A stretch of 64,000 bases of DNA from Hyphomonas sp036964145 (GTDB lineage: Bacteria; Pseudomonadota; Alphaproteobacteria; Caulobacterales; Hyphomonadaceae). The DNA lies in assembly GCF_036964145.1 (NCBI RefSeq), contig NZ_JBALUC010000004.1:248001-312000 (forward strand), read 5' to 3'. The notes under the pieces are model-generated. The model made no database searches, had not been told where the DNA came from, and was given only the letters and a program-made list of their open reading frames with translations. The stretch's first letter is position 1, and every line of letters begins with the position of its first letter. The translations under genes and the position numbers were made by a program. Below, piece by piece: positions 16,593 through 25,881 of the stretch.

Positions 16593-18044
16593 ATGTCGAA
16601 ATTGAACACACCCGAACACGTAATTGACGCGCTTGAGAAACTCTATTCCGAGGCCGTTTCTGCCCTGTCCTCAGCTTTGGACATTTTCCTGCACTCAGGT
16701 ACCCCGCCATCACCGAATTTGCGGGAATCCGGGGCTTTCTGCTATCCGCAAATCCGGCTGGTCTATAATCCGGACGGGCCACCTCCGCCGATTTCACGGG
16801 CCTTCGGAAAGATGTCCGAGGCGGGAACATATGTTTCCACGATCACCCGGCCAGACTTCTTCCGCGACTACCTGACCGAACAGCTTGCCCTGCTGATGCG
16901 CGATTATGACATCGACGTGTATGTCGAGCAGTCGGATTCCGAAATTCCCTATGCCTATGTCTGGGAGCAGGGGCAGGCGAGTGGCCTGGAGGAGATTTCG
17001 CCGGCCGAACTGGCGCGACACTTCCCAAGCCCGAACCTTGCCGATATTGGCGACGAAGTGGCCGATGGCGAACTCTACGAGCCATATGAGACGCACCCGC
17101 TTGCGCTGTTCGATGCGCAACGCGTCGACTTCTCCCTGAAGCGGTTGCAGCATTATTGCGGTACGCCCGTCGAGCATTTCCAGCATTATGTGCTGTTCAC
17201 GAACTATCATCGCTATGTCGACGCATTCTGTGACTGGGCGTTGCAGAAGCTGACGGAAGACAATCACTATACGTCATTGTCTGTTCCGGGCGGCCTGGAA
17301 GTGTCGGAGCCGACCGATACGACGCGGGCGGAAATTGATGCCTCCCCCTGGCGGCGTTTCCAGATGCCGGCCTATCATTTGCGCGCCCCGAATGGCGGCG
17401 GCATCACGCTGGTGAACATTGGCGTGGGGCCTTCAAATGCAAAGACGATCACGGATCATCTGGCCGTGCTTCGCCCGGAAGTCTGGCTGATGGTCGGGCA
17501 TTGCGGCGGTCTGCGCCATAGCCAGGCGATTGGCGATTATGTTCTGGCGCACGCCTATCTCCGCGAGGATCACGTGCTGGATTCCGTGCTGCCGCCGGAA
17601 ATCCCCGTGCCGCCGATCGCGGAAGTTCAGGTCGCCCTGCAGGAGGCAGCCGCGACTGTGACAGGGGAGAATGAGAAGCAGCTGAAGCGGCGGCTTCGGA
17701 CGGGTACCGTCGTGACCACGGATGACCGGAACTGGGAGCTGCGTTTCTCGGCCACGGCGCGCCGGTTCAACAAATCCCGAGCAATTGCCATTGATATGGA
17801 AAGCGCGACCATCGCGGCGAATGGGTTTCGTCTGCGTGTGCCGTATGGCGTCCTGCTGTGCGTGTCGGACAAACCGCTGCATGGTGAGATCAAGCTGCCA
17901 GGCGCCGCCAACCGCTTTTACGAGCGGGCCATTGGCGAGCACATTCGTATCGGGATCGAGACGCTGGAACGGCTTTCCGCTGACAAGGGCGCCAAGCTGC
18001 ATAGCCGCAAACTGCGCGCCTTTGATGAGCCACCCTTCAGGTAG
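16593..18044 (+). CDS. amn: AMP nucleosidase
   Basis: Hydrolyses AMP to adenine and ribose 5-phosphate, in purine salvage and adenylate pool control. The length of 483 residues matches E. coli Amn (484). The N-terminal AMP-nucleosidase domain is followed by a phosphorylase-like catalytic domain with MVGHCGGLRHSQ, VVTTDDRNWE and AIDMESATIAANGF, the last resembling the substrate-binding Met-Glu-Ser of nucleoside phosphorylases. There is no clear ribosome site before the ATG, so the start is by family length. The hairpin at its 3' end mainly serves the opposite gene. Confidence 0.93.
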   Translation: MSKLNTPEHVIDALEKLYSEAVSALSSALDIFLHSGTPPSPNLRESGAFCYPQIRLVYNPDGPPPPISRAFGKMSEAGTYVSTITRPDFFRDYLTEQLALLMRDYDIDVYVEQSDSEIPYAYVWEQGQASGLEEISPAELARHFPSPNLADIGDEVADGELYEPYETHPLALFDAQRVDFSLKRLQHYCGTPVEHFQHYVLFTNYHRYVDAFCDWALQKLTEDNHYTSLSVPGGLEVSEPTDTTRAEIDASPWRRFQMPAYHLRAPNGGGITLVNIGVGPSNAKTITDHLAVLRPEVWLMVGHCGGLRHSQAIGDYVLAHAYLREDHVLDSVLPPEIPVPPIAEVQVALQEAAATVTGENEKQLKRRLRTGTVVTTDDRNWELRFSATARRFNKSRAIAIDMESATIAANGFRLRVPYGVLLCVSDKPLHGEIKLPGAANRFYERAIGEHIRIGIETLERLSADKGAKLHSRKLRAFDEPPFR

Positions 18045-18061
18045 GCTGGACCTCTCAGGCA

Positions 18062-18103
18062 GAAAAAAGGCGCAGGGTCCGATGAACCGGAACCCTGCGC
18101 CTT
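18062..18103 (-). terminator. Strong terminator for the YSC84 gene
   Basis: A 12-bp perfect stem (AAGGCGCAGGGT/ACCCTGCGCCTT) is followed on the minus strand by a run of T. It lies between convergent amn and the YSC84 gene and could also stop amn transcription. Confidence 0.85.
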
Positions 18104-18132
18104 CACCCTGGCTCACCTGAGCCCAAGCTTGG

Positions 18133-18693
18133 TTAGTCCATTTTGGTGATCTTGGTACCTTCGATGCTGACGCCAGCCATCAGGCCTTTCTGGTCGAACA
18201 CAAAGGCGTAGGCATCTTCTTTCAGCGTGGACGTCGAGAGGTTCTCCGCCATGCCGGCATTGACCAGCACAACGGTCGGGCCTACGCCGATTTCCCAGCC
18301 ATCGGATTCTGACAAATACTCTACGGCATCGTCATTCATCAGGAAGACGGCGTAGCCATAGGACTGAGCGCCAGCTTGAAGGCCCCAGGAGCCGGTCATG
18401 GAATTGTAGTAATCAACTGTCGCGCCATTGCGGATCAGTTCACCCTCACCATAGGCGCCACCGAGACCAAGTCCGGCCTTCACCATGGACGGGAAGACGA
18501 GCACGGCGCGGGACTGGTGGTTGATTGCCCGGGCGGCAGCATTCTCACTGACCAATTTGTTCAGCGCGGCGCGGCTGCCGGCGTCAATCTGGGCGCGGTC
18601 CACTTCGTCCGGGAGGGACGAGCAGGCGCTGAGGCCGAGGGCAGTAGTGGCGGCAAAACAACCAGCGAGGAGGGCGGAACGGAATTTCATCAT
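18133..18693 (-). CDS. YSC84/SYLF-domain lipoprotein
   Basis: A 186-residue lipoprotein (lipobox LSAC). Residues 40-186 form the YSC84-related (SYLF, lipid-binding) domain: SRAVLVFPSMVKAGLGLGGAYGEG, a GSWGLQAGAQSYG block and an acidic-glycine tail. The family binds phosphoinositide-like lipids in eukaryotes; in bacteria it is found in outer-membrane-anchored proteins of unknown role. AAGGAG lies 8 bases upstream of the first of two adjacent ATG codons. Confidence 0.85.
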   Translation of the reverse strand: MMKFRSALLAGCFAATTALGLSACSSLPDEVDRAQIDAGSRAALNKLVSENAAARAINHQSRAVLVFPSMVKAGLGLGGAYGEGELIRNGATVDYYNSMTGSWGLQAGAQSYGYAVFLMNDDAVEYLSESDGWEIGVGPTVVLVNAGMAENLSTSTLKEDAYAFVFDQKGLMAGVSIEGTKITKMD

Positions 18694-18795
18694 GGATAGA
18701 CTCCTTCATGATATAGATCAGCTTGAACTCCGCAGACGGGCCAAGGTTCCCGTCAATAAGAGGCAAGGTAGCGTTATTTCGTTGATGCGTATCAA

Positions 18796-19701
18796 TCAGC
18801 TGATCGGCTTACCGCCGGTAACTCCTATGATTTCGCCGCTGACATAGCTGGATTCCTGTGATGCAAGGAACACGAAGGTTGGCGCCAACTCGGCGGGCTG
18901 GCCGGGGCGGCCCATGGGCGTGGCCTTGCCGAATTCCTGCACTTTCTCCTGCGTCTGGCCGCCGGACGGCTGCAGCGGGGTCCAGAATGGGCCAGGGGCA
19001 ACACCATTGACGCGAACCCCACGGTCCAGAGCGCCTTGTGCCAAGGCTTCTGTAAAGCCGCGAATGGCGAATTTGGTTGTCGCGTAGTCGAGCAGGTACG
19101 GCGCTGGGCTGAAGCCCTGGTTTGAAGTGACGTTGATGATCGCCGCGCCCGGGGGCATCAGCGGCAGCGCGGCCTTGGACAACCAGAACATGGCATAGAC
19201 ATTGGTTTTCATCGTCTCGTCGAACTGCTCGTCGGAAATGTCCTCGATGCCGGGCTGGCGTATCTGCTTACCGGCATTGTTCACGAGGATGTCGAGTCCG
19301 CCCATCTTCTCGTGGGCATCCTTGATAAGGCTGTTGCAGAATTCCTTGTCGGTCAGATTGCCGGGCATCCGGTGGACAGTATGGCCTTCGCCCTCCAGCA
19401 GATCGCAGACCCAGTCGGCGTCTTCTTTCTCTTCCGGCAGGTAGTTGATGCAGATTTCTGCCCCTTCGCGGGCATAGGCGATGGCAACCGCGCGGCCTAT
19501 GCCGGAATCGCCGCCGGTGATCAGCGCCTTGCGGCCCTTCAGGCGGCCGAAGCCTTTGTAGCTGTCTTCGCCATGATCGGCCTTCGGCTCCATCTTGTGG
19601 TCAAAGCCGGGCTTCTCCTGGGGTTGTTTCGGGAAGGGGGGCTTGGGATATTGCGCACGGGGGTCGCGCATTTCGTACTGGTTCTGAACGGTGTCGGTCA
19701 T
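18796..19701 (-). CDS. SDR family oxidoreductase, YghA/YhdG type
   Basis: A 301-residue NAD(P)-dependent short-chain dehydrogenase. It has the 50-residue N-terminal extension rich in Pro, Lys and Gln typical of the general-stress YghA group. The cofactor motif TGGDSGIG is at residues 62-69, NNAG at 141-144, catalytic Ser193, and Tyr206-x3-Lys210. Substrate is uncertain; relatives are called glucose/ribitol dehydrogenase homologs or aldehyde reductases. It is upstream of and co-directional with the YSC84 gene (about 100 bases apart). Confidence 0.88.
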   Translation of the reverse strand: MTDTVQNQYEMRDPRAQYPKPPFPKQPQEKPGFDHKMEPKADHGEDSYKGFGRLKGRKALITGGDSGIGRAVAIAYAREGAEICINYLPEEKEDADWVCDLLEGEGHTVHRMPGNLTDKEFCNSLIKDAHEKMGGLDILVNNAGKQIRQPGIEDISDEQFDETMKTNVYAMFWLSKAALPLMPPGAAIINVTSNQGFSPAPYLLDYATTKFAIRGFTEALAQGALDRGVRVNGVAPGPFWTPLQPSGGQTQEKVQEFGKATPMGRPGQPAELAPTFVFLASQESSYVSGEIIGVTGGKPIS

Positions 19702-19886
19702 GGGGGCCTCTTTCGTGTGAGTGTCTATGAATTCAACCGGCTCGCGCGCTGGCGGTTCCGATGAATTTTCACCCTCTGTTAACGGCAGATTGTGAGGGCA
19801 AAGGCTGTCCGTGCGTGATGAGGGTCACAAAACCTTCCCCGACGCCCATCTGGACGTGCGCGGCCGGGCGCGGTACCTCGCAGACC

Positions 19887-20666
19887 ATGACAGACAGAAT
19901 CCATACTCTTCAGGGCGTCCGGAATTTCCGGGATTTCGGTGGCTATGCTTCCCGGCATGGCGGGCAGGTGAAGCGCGGGCGGTTGTTCCGGTCGGGCCAT
20001 TATGCCGAGGCCACCGAGGAGGATCTGGCCGCGCTGGGTGCGCTTGGCATCCATTTGCAGGCAGATCTCCGCCGCCCGGATGAGCGCGAGCGCAATGTGG
20101 CGCGCTGGTCGGCGCCCAACACGCTGACTCATGATGGCGGCCGCGAGCATGAAGCCCCGCACGCGCAATTCCTGAAGAAGGTCGAGGCCGACGCCCAGAA
20201 GGCGGACGACTGGATGAATGATTATTACGCGCTGGCGCCCTTCAAGGCCCACCATGCCGAATTGTTCTCGGGCTGGTTCGAGCATCTGGCCGGACTGGAA
20301 GACGACGCCGCCGGGCTCGTGAATTGCGCGGCTGGCAAGGACCGGACGGGCATTCTCTGCGCGCTGACGCATCATGTGTTGGGGGTCGAGGAAGCCGACC
20401 TCCGGGCCGACTATGAGCTGACGAATACAGCCGTGAAGGTCGACGAATTCCTGCCGCAGGCAGCCGCCTTCTTCAATGAACAGGTCGGCAAGGCGTATGA
20501 ACCGGAAGTGTTCCGCCCATTCCTCGGCGTGCGTTTGCGCTATCTCGATACCGCCTTCAACGTGATCCATGACAAGCACGGCACCGTCGATGCCTATCTG
20601 GTGGATGTGCTGGGTGTGGATGAGGCCGCGCAGGAGCGGCTGCGGGCCCGGTTGCTTGAGGCCTGA
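19887..20666 (+). CDS. Tyrosine-protein phosphatase, dual-specificity-like
   Basis: A 259-residue cytoplasmic phosphatase of the bacterial Tyr/Ser phosphatase (lipid/atypical DSP) family. The N-terminal VRNFRDFGGY motif and the P-loop NCAAGKDRTG (Cys147, Arg153) are diagnostic. The general acid Asp is likely in the PDERERN region. Substrate unknown; family members dephosphorylate phosphotyrosine or phosphoinositides. I moved the start to the ATG at 19887, 42 codons inside the longer open frame, because family homology starts there. Confidence 0.85.
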   Translation: MTDRIHTLQGVRNFRDFGGYASRHGGQVKRGRLFRSGHYAEATEEDLAALGALGIHLQADLRRPDERERNVARWSAPNTLTHDGGREHEAPHAQFLKKVEADAQKADDWMNDYYALAPFKAHHAELFSGWFEHLAGLEDDAAGLVNCAAGKDRTGILCALTHHVLGVEEADLRADYELTNTAVKVDEFLPQAAAFFNEQVGKAYEPEVFRPFLGVRLRYLDTAFNVIHDKHGTVDAYLVDVLGVDEAAQERLRARLLEA

Positions 20667-20738
20667 TCCTGTTGTGGGCAAATGAGATGAGCCCGCCCCA
20701 TTGCGGCCGGGCCGCATGAGTCGTTAAAGTCCCGGCTG

Positions 20739-22418
20739 ATGAGCGATTCCGAACTCCCCGAAGAACGTGATGACCAGACCTTCTCGATGTTCGGGGAGGA
20801 TGAGGCCCCGAAATCGGCTGAATACCAGGTGCTCGCGCGCAAATACCGCCCGCGCCGCTTTGAGGACCTGATCGGCCAGGAGGCCATGGTCCGCACGCTT
20901 TCCAATGCGTTCGAGACGGGCCGCGTAGCGCATGCTTTCATGCTGACCGGTGTGCGCGGGGTCGGCAAGACGACCACCGCCCGCCTGCTGGCGAGGGCCC
21001 TGAACTATCAGTCAGACGATCATGACGGCCCGTCGATCCGGCTCGACCCGAAGGGCGAGCATTGCGATGCCATCATGGCGAGCCGCCATCCGGACGTGTT
21101 GGAACTTGACGCCGCCAGCCGCACCGGGGTTGCCGACATGCGCGACCTGCTGGACGGGGCACGCTACGCCCCGGTCTCGGCCCGTCACAAGGTCTATATC
21201 ATCGATGAGGTTCACATGCTGTCGACGGCCGCGTTCAACGCGCTGCTGAAAACGCTGGAAGAGCCGCCCCCGCATGTGAAGTTCATCTTCGCGACGACCG
21301 AGATCCGCAAAGTGCCGATCACGGTCCTGTCGCGCTGCCAGCGGTTCGACCTGAAACGGCTCGATGCCGTGAATTTGTCCGAGCACCTCGGCCGGGTCGC
21401 CACGAATGAGGGGGCGAAAGTCTCCGAAGAGGGGCTCGCTTTGATTGCTCGCGCGGCCGAAGGTTCCGTCCGCGACGGCCTCTCCATTCTCGACCAGGCC
21501 ATCGTGCAGACCATGGACGGCGAGGAAGTCACCGGTGCGGCCGTGCGGGACATGCTGGGTCTTGGCGATCGTGCGCGCCTGCTGGATGCGTTCGAGAAAG
21601 CCATCTCTGGCAGTGCTTCAGAGGCACTGGCCGAGGTGAAAGACCAGATCCATGCGGGCGCTGATCCGGCGGTCATCCTGAAAGACCTGATGGACGTCTG
21701 CGCCGATGTCTCCGTGGCGCAGGCGACTGGCGGCGAGTTCCAGTCTGCCGGGCCCGCCGAATGGACCGAACGCACACTGGCCATGGCGCAGAAGCTGACC
21801 GCGGCGCAGGCTGCGCGGTATTGGCAAATTCTCCTGTCGGGCTTTAACGACCTCCAGACGGCGCCGGACACGGCGACCGCGCTAAACATGATCATCCTGC
21901 GCCTTGCGGCAGCAGCGAACCTTCCGTCACCGGAGGAGGCTGCGCGCATGATCGCCGAGTCAGGCGGTGCGCCGGGAAAGCCTGAGCAACATGGCATGGC
22001 CCCGTCTCCCGCCGGCGGGCTGGAGAGCTTTGCCCAAATCGTCGCCTATCTGGGTGAGCACAGGGAAGTGAACTTGCAGGTCGAGTTGGAGCGATACGTT
22101 CGGCCAGGTCCTGTGCGCTACGGCTATTTCTCATGCGAACTCGAAGACAATGCCCCTAACGATCTGCTTGCCAGGCTCAAGGCGTTCCTTGAGCGCGACA
22201 CGGGCGACGATTGGGTGGTCGAGCAGATTCGCACCAATGCCGAGACCATGCGCCAGACGGAAATCCGCACACGGGAGGAATTGTTTGCCTCTGCGGCCGC
22301 CCATCCGGCTGTCGCGGATGCCTTGAAGAGCATTCCCGGCATTACCATTGTTGATGTAACCGAGCCGCCGGCGAGCGACGGCAATGTCATAGACCTGAAT
22401 TCCAGACGATCGGCCTGA
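20739..22418 (+). CDS. dnaX: DNA polymerase III subunit gamma/tau
   Basis: Clamp-loader ATPase of the replicative polymerase, 559 residues. Walker A is GVRGVGKTT (71-79), Walker B YIIDEVHML, then LLKTLEEPP and the sensor region with an SRCQRFDLKRL arginine finger. The zinc-finger cysteines of the E. coli protein are mostly gone; one Cys remains in GEHCDAIM, a pattern also known in other alphaproteobacteria. The C-terminal 170 residues correspond to the tau part. Sixteen bases separate it from ybaB, so the two form an operon. Confidence 0.96.
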   Translation: MSDSELPEERDDQTFSMFGEDEAPKSAEYQVLARKYRPRRFEDLIGQEAMVRTLSNAFETGRVAHAFMLTGVRGVGKTTTARLLARALNYQSDDHDGPSIRLDPKGEHCDAIMASRHPDVLELDAASRTGVADMRDLLDGARYAPVSARHKVYIIDEVHMLSTAAFNALLKTLEEPPPHVKFIFATTEIRKVPITVLSRCQRFDLKRLDAVNLSEHLGRVATNEGAKVSEEGLALIARAAEGSVRDGLSILDQAIVQTMDGEEVTGAAVRDMLGLGDRARLLDAFEKAISGSASEALAEVKDQIHAGADPAVILKDLMDVCADVSVAQATGGEFQSAGPAEWTERTLAMAQKLTAAQAARYWQILLSGFNDLQTAPDTATALNMIILRLAAAANLPSPEEAARMIAESGGAPGKPEQHGMAPSPAGGLESFAQIVAYLGEHREVNLQVELERYVRPGPVRYGYFSCELEDNAPNDLLARLKAFLERDTGDDWVVEQIRTNAETMRQTEIRTREELFASAAAHPAVADALKSIPGITIVDVTEPPASDGNVIDLNSRRSA

Positions 22419-22434
22419 AGGAGGCCCGCTTCCC

Positions 22435-22761
22435 ATGAAAGACCTTGGCAAGATCATGCAACAGGCCCAGCAGATGCAGGCCAAGATGCAGGAAGCGCAG
22501 GAAAAGATCGAATCGACCGAGGCTGAAGGCGTCGCCGGGGCTGGGCTTGTGTCCGTGCGCCTGAAGGGCAAGGGCGATATGGTCAGTGTCAGGATTGACC
22601 CATCCCTGATGGGCGATGATCAGGAGATCGTGGAGGACCTCATCAAGGCCGCGCATTCGGATGCCCGAAAGCGCCTTGATGAGGCGATGGAAGCGGCCAT
22701 GAAGGAAGCGACCCAAGGCTTGGGCGGCGGCATGCTACCGGGCTTCAAGCTGCCTTTCTAA
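22435..22761 (+). CDS. ybaB: YbaB/EbfC family nucleoid-associated protein
   Basis: A 108-residue dimeric DNA-binding protein with a Gln/Met-rich N-terminal helix (MQQAQQMQAKMQEAQEK) and the conserved core GLVSVRLKGKGDMVSVRIDP. It follows dnaX in the standard order. The usual third gene, recR, is not next; instead a convergent glycosyltransferase ends 7 bases away. Confidence 0.95.
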   Translation: MKDLGKIMQQAQQMQAKMQEAQEKIESTEAEGVAGAGLVSVRLKGKGDMVSVRIDPSLMGDDQEIVEDLIKAAHSDARKRLDEAMEAAMKEATQGLGGGMLPGFKLPF

Positions 22762-22767
22762 GGCGGA

Positions 22768-23658
22768 TCAGTAGAGTTCAGGTTCTCTTGTGCTGAAGGC
22801 CGAGGCCAGGCAGCCGCGATGGAACATTGCTCGCATCACCCAGAAATTCCGCTTTTTCTCGGACCAGACGAACACGGCCGCCATGGCGTAGCAGAAGATG
22901 ATCTTACTCAATGAGGCGAGCATCGTAATGCCCAGCGTGACCGAATTGCGTGTCGTGAGAGAGTGGTAGCCATAACTCATCCCTGAGCGGAATTTGCGTT
23001 GACGAATCCAGCTTGCGTCGAGCCGTTTCGGGTCGACCGCTTCATGCACGATGGCCGCTTCGCTGATGTCGAATTTCGCACCGGCATACCAGAGCCGGAA
23101 GAAGAATTCGGTGTCTTCTCCGCCGGTCTTTCCTTTTTCAAGCAGGAAACGCTGGCCTTTCACAATCGGGGAACTCGCGCGCATCAGGGCGTTGCAGGTA
23201 TGGCCGGTCTGAACCACGCCGCCGCGGCGCGTGGGCATGTTCGAGTGATAATCCTGCTGGCGCATCCAGTCGGGTGCAGTATCGGGATAGACCGCGATCG
23301 CCGGCCCAAACACGGCGTCCAACTCATTTACGCGCCCCATCTGGAGCAGGGAAGCGAGCCAATCGGTGTCGGCCACTTCATCATCATCGATGAAGGCGAT
23401 CCATTCGGCTGTGGCCGCATCGAGACCGGCATTGCGCGCGATCGAGATATTGTTGGCCGGAGCATGGAGGTATTTGACAGGAATCGACAGGGTTTGCGCG
23501 ATCGCTTCGACCCGGTCACACGCCGATGGGGTTTCGTCATTGTCGATGACAATCGCACGCGCCGCCACACCTTCCGGCAGGGCCTGCCGGTCAAGGGATC
23601 GCAACGTGTCCTCAATTGAGGGCCTGCGATAGGTGCAGACGCATATGTCGATATTCAA
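22768..23658 (-). CDS. Family 2 glycosyltransferase (ExoM-like)
   Basis: A 296-residue GT-A glycosyltransferase. It starts CVCTYRRPS, has the nucleotide-sugar/metal motif FIDDDE (about residues 89-94), and a catalytic-base candidate in GGEDTEFFFR. A hydrophobic segment near residues 248-268 suggests membrane association. Relatives (succinoglycan ExoM type) add glucose in exopolysaccharide synthesis. The start is a TTG with GAGGT about 8 bases upstream; no in-frame ATG is closer to the conserved N-terminus. It is convergent with ybaB. Confidence 0.85.
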   Translation of the reverse strand: MNIDICVCTYRRPSIEDTLRSLDRQALPEGVAARAIVIDNDETPSACDRVEAIAQTLSIPVKYLHAPANNISIARNAGLDAATAEWIAFIDDDEVADTDWLASLLQMGRVNELDAVFGPAIAVYPDTAPDWMRQQDYHSNMPTRRGGVVQTGHTCNALMRASSPIVKGQRFLLEKGKTGGEDTEFFFRLWYAGAKFDISEAAIVHEAVDPKRLDASWIRQRKFRSGMSYGYHSLTTRNSVTLGITMLASLSKIIFCYAMAAVFVWSEKKRNFWVMRAMFHRGCLASAFSTREPELY

Positions 23659-23759
23659 TTCGGCGACCTCATGGGGGCTTCGTGCGCGTCAAACATGTCG
23701 GAATGCAAATCAGCAAGTCCCATGCCACGCATGCGTGATTCCTCAAGCCGAAAACAGTG

Positions 23760-24353
23760 TCAGAAACCTGGATTCGGCGCTGAAGCGGCGATCAGCTTGT
23801 TTATCAGGCGTTTTGCAGCTTTCGGATCACGCGGGTCAGGTGCTTCTGTCGCATGGGACCAGACCAGATCGCCGGTCGCTGGGTCGAAGAGGGCGATTTG
23901 GGCCGTCTGGTCAATGCCATCTGGTCCCGGGATACCCCCGAACATGAGGCCAAGCCCGCCCTGGACGAGCCGGCTGGCGGAGCTTTCCAGATCATATTCC
24001 ACCCGGATCACCGCAATAAGTTCGGCCGGAGTCTCGCGCGCAGGCGCCGGGGGATCAGGCTGCGTGTCCAGCTTCTGGGCCAGCGCTTCAGCATGCGCTC
24101 GCGCCAGATCGCTGGAGTCCAGGGCTTCTGCTGGTACGGCGCTCGCCAAGGCATCGGCAAGATTAAGTCGCGCTGTTTCAGTTTGCTCCGATTGCGGCTC
24201 TCGGAGACCGGAGGCGGTGACCAGGGTGATTTCCACGAGGGGGGGCAGGTAGGTGATCGTGCCCTCTGGCGGCGAGGCTGAGTCAACCGAGGGCACAGGC
24301 GCAGAGGCGCACGCCGTGAGCGCCCACACCGCACTCAGCAAAACCAAGCGCAT
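23760..24353 (-). CDS. Hypothetical lipoprotein
   Basis: A 197-residue lipoprotein (lipobox LTAC, Cys15). The mature region has an Ala-rich helical stretch (residues 60-95) and a C-terminal part with AELIAVIRVEYDL and TGDLVWSHATEA, which resembles the penultimate strands of lipoproteins that assemble as GNA1162/DUF799- or CsgG-like folds. I do not assign a family. GGGGAGG precedes the ATG. It lies upstream of and co-directional with the GT2 gene but 100 bases away. Confidence 0.65.
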   Translation of the reverse strand: MRLVLLSAVWALTACASAPVPSVDSASPPEGTITYLPPLVEITLVTASGLREPQSEQTETARLNLADALASAVPAEALDSSDLARAHAEALAQKLDTQPDPPAPARETPAELIAVIRVEYDLESSASRLVQGGLGLMFGGIPGPDGIDQTAQIALFDPATGDLVWSHATEAPDPRDPKAAKRLINKLIAASAPNPGF

Positions 24354-24492
24354 TCGATCCTCCCCTTTGCATCCCGGTAGAAAGGGGCTCAGCCTGGGCG
24401 GGAAGTCAAGCGGACGCTGAAATGATCGCGCTTGATAGACATCGCAGCATGTTCCTTATATGTTCTGAGCAGAATCGTGCGAGGATGCCCGT

Positions 24493-25836
24493 ATGGACCC
24501 AATCATCATTATCGGCGGGGCCGGCTTTGACGTCGTGCACCTTGTTCTGTTCCTCCTAGCCCTTGCTTTGGCAGGTACGGCCTGGTGGCTTGCCAGCAAG
24601 TCCGGCGCGAAGGCGGAGCGGCTGACGCTGGACCTTGAGCGCGCGACCGATGAACTGGTCGAGGCGAAACAGCGTATCCGCACGCTGGAAGAGGTCTCGC
24701 GCAAGGCAGAGCTGGAATTGGCTGAAGCCCGCGCCCGCAGCGCCGAGGATGAACGCAAGTTCGGAGAAATGGCGCAGGGCGTTCTGCAACGCGCAAATGC
24801 GCAATTCCTGCAGCTCGCCAATGAGACGTTTGAGAAGCACAAGGAAGGCGCACAGGGCCACCTGAAGGAGTTGATGAAGCCGATTGGCGAGAATTTCGAT
24901 GCCTTCAAGAAACGGGTGGATGACATCGAGAAAGTCCGCACCGAAGACAAGTCGCTGCTGTCGGAACAGGTCAAGGCGATCGGGGAAAGCCTGCACCGTA
25001 ACACGCAGGAGACCGGAAAGCTGGTCAACGCGCTGACCGCGCCGAAGGGCGGCGGGCGCTGGGGCGAGATGACCCTGAGAAACGTCATGGAGCAGGCGGG
25101 CCTGTCGGGACATTGCGATTTTTCCGAACAGGTGCACGACCAGACGGAAGAGGGACGCCAGCGGCCGGATGCGATCATCCGTCTTCCAGGTGACCGCCAG
25201 ATCGTGATCGATTCCAAGGTCTCGCTCGCCTCCTATATGGCGGCGGTAGAAGCCGAGGATCCGGCCCAGAAGGTCGTCCATCTGAAGGCGCATGCGACCA
25301 GCGTCCAGCGGCATGTGAACACGCTGGCCTCCAAGGACTACCAGTCCAATCTCGGCAACCGGTTTGATTACATTGCGATGTTCATTCCCGGAGAAAATTT
25401 CTTCGCGGCCGCACTGGAGCATTCCCCGGACCTGATCGAAAAAGCGATGAGCCGTCAGGTGATCGTGACAACGCCGACCACGCTGATCGCGCTGGCCCGG
25501 ACGGTGGCCCATCTCTGGCGCCAGCATCACCAGAACGAGAATGCGATGGCAGCCGCCGAGCTTGGCGCGGAACTCTATAGCCGCATGGGGGTGATGCTGG
25601 GCCATATTGAAAAGCTCGGAAAATCGCTGAACGGCTCGGTGGACCATTTCAATTCCGCGATGGGATCGTTTGACAAGCGGGTCCTGCCGACCCTCCGCAA
25701 ATTCGAAGACATGGAGATTGCGCCGCCAGCCAAGGCGCTGGCAGAACCCAAGCAGATCGAAAATCGGGCCAATGTTCCCGAAGATACAGGCGAACTGGAC
25801 TTCGGGGATTCCAAAAAGGCCGTCGCGGCCGAATGA
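24493..25836 (+). CDS. rmuC: RmuC family DNA recombination protein
   Basis: A 447-residue protein with an N-terminal membrane anchor (about residues 13-34), a long coiled coil (45-150) and a C-terminal nuclease-like domain containing GRWGEMTLRNVMEQAGL, RPDAIIRLPGDRQIVIDSKVSLASY and FIPGENFFAAAL. The Asp-x-Lys in VIDSKVS is the restriction-endonuclease-like signature. RmuC limits recombination at inverted repeats in E. coli. It is followed after 45 bases by def. Confidence 0.94.
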   Translation: MDPIIIIGGAGFDVVHLVLFLLALALAGTAWWLASKSGAKAERLTLDLERATDELVEAKQRIRTLEEVSRKAELELAEARARSAEDERKFGEMAQGVLQRANAQFLQLANETFEKHKEGAQGHLKELMKPIGENFDAFKKRVDDIEKVRTEDKSLLSEQVKAIGESLHRNTQETGKLVNALTAPKGGGRWGEMTLRNVMEQAGLSGHCDFSEQVHDQTEEGRQRPDAIIRLPGDRQIVIDSKVSLASYMAAVEAEDPAQKVVHLKAHATSVQRHVNTLASKDYQSNLGNRFDYIAMFIPGENFFAAALEHSPDLIEKAMSRQVIVTTPTTLIALARTVAHLWRQHHQNENAMAAAELGAELYSRMGVMLGHIEKLGKSLNGSVDHFNSAMGSFDKRVLPTLRKFEDMEIAPPAKALAEPKQIENRANVPEDTGELDFGDSKKAVAAE

Positions 25837-25881
25837 CGGCCAAGTGTTGACCAGAGGCCCCTCCGTGCATATCTGAAACTC

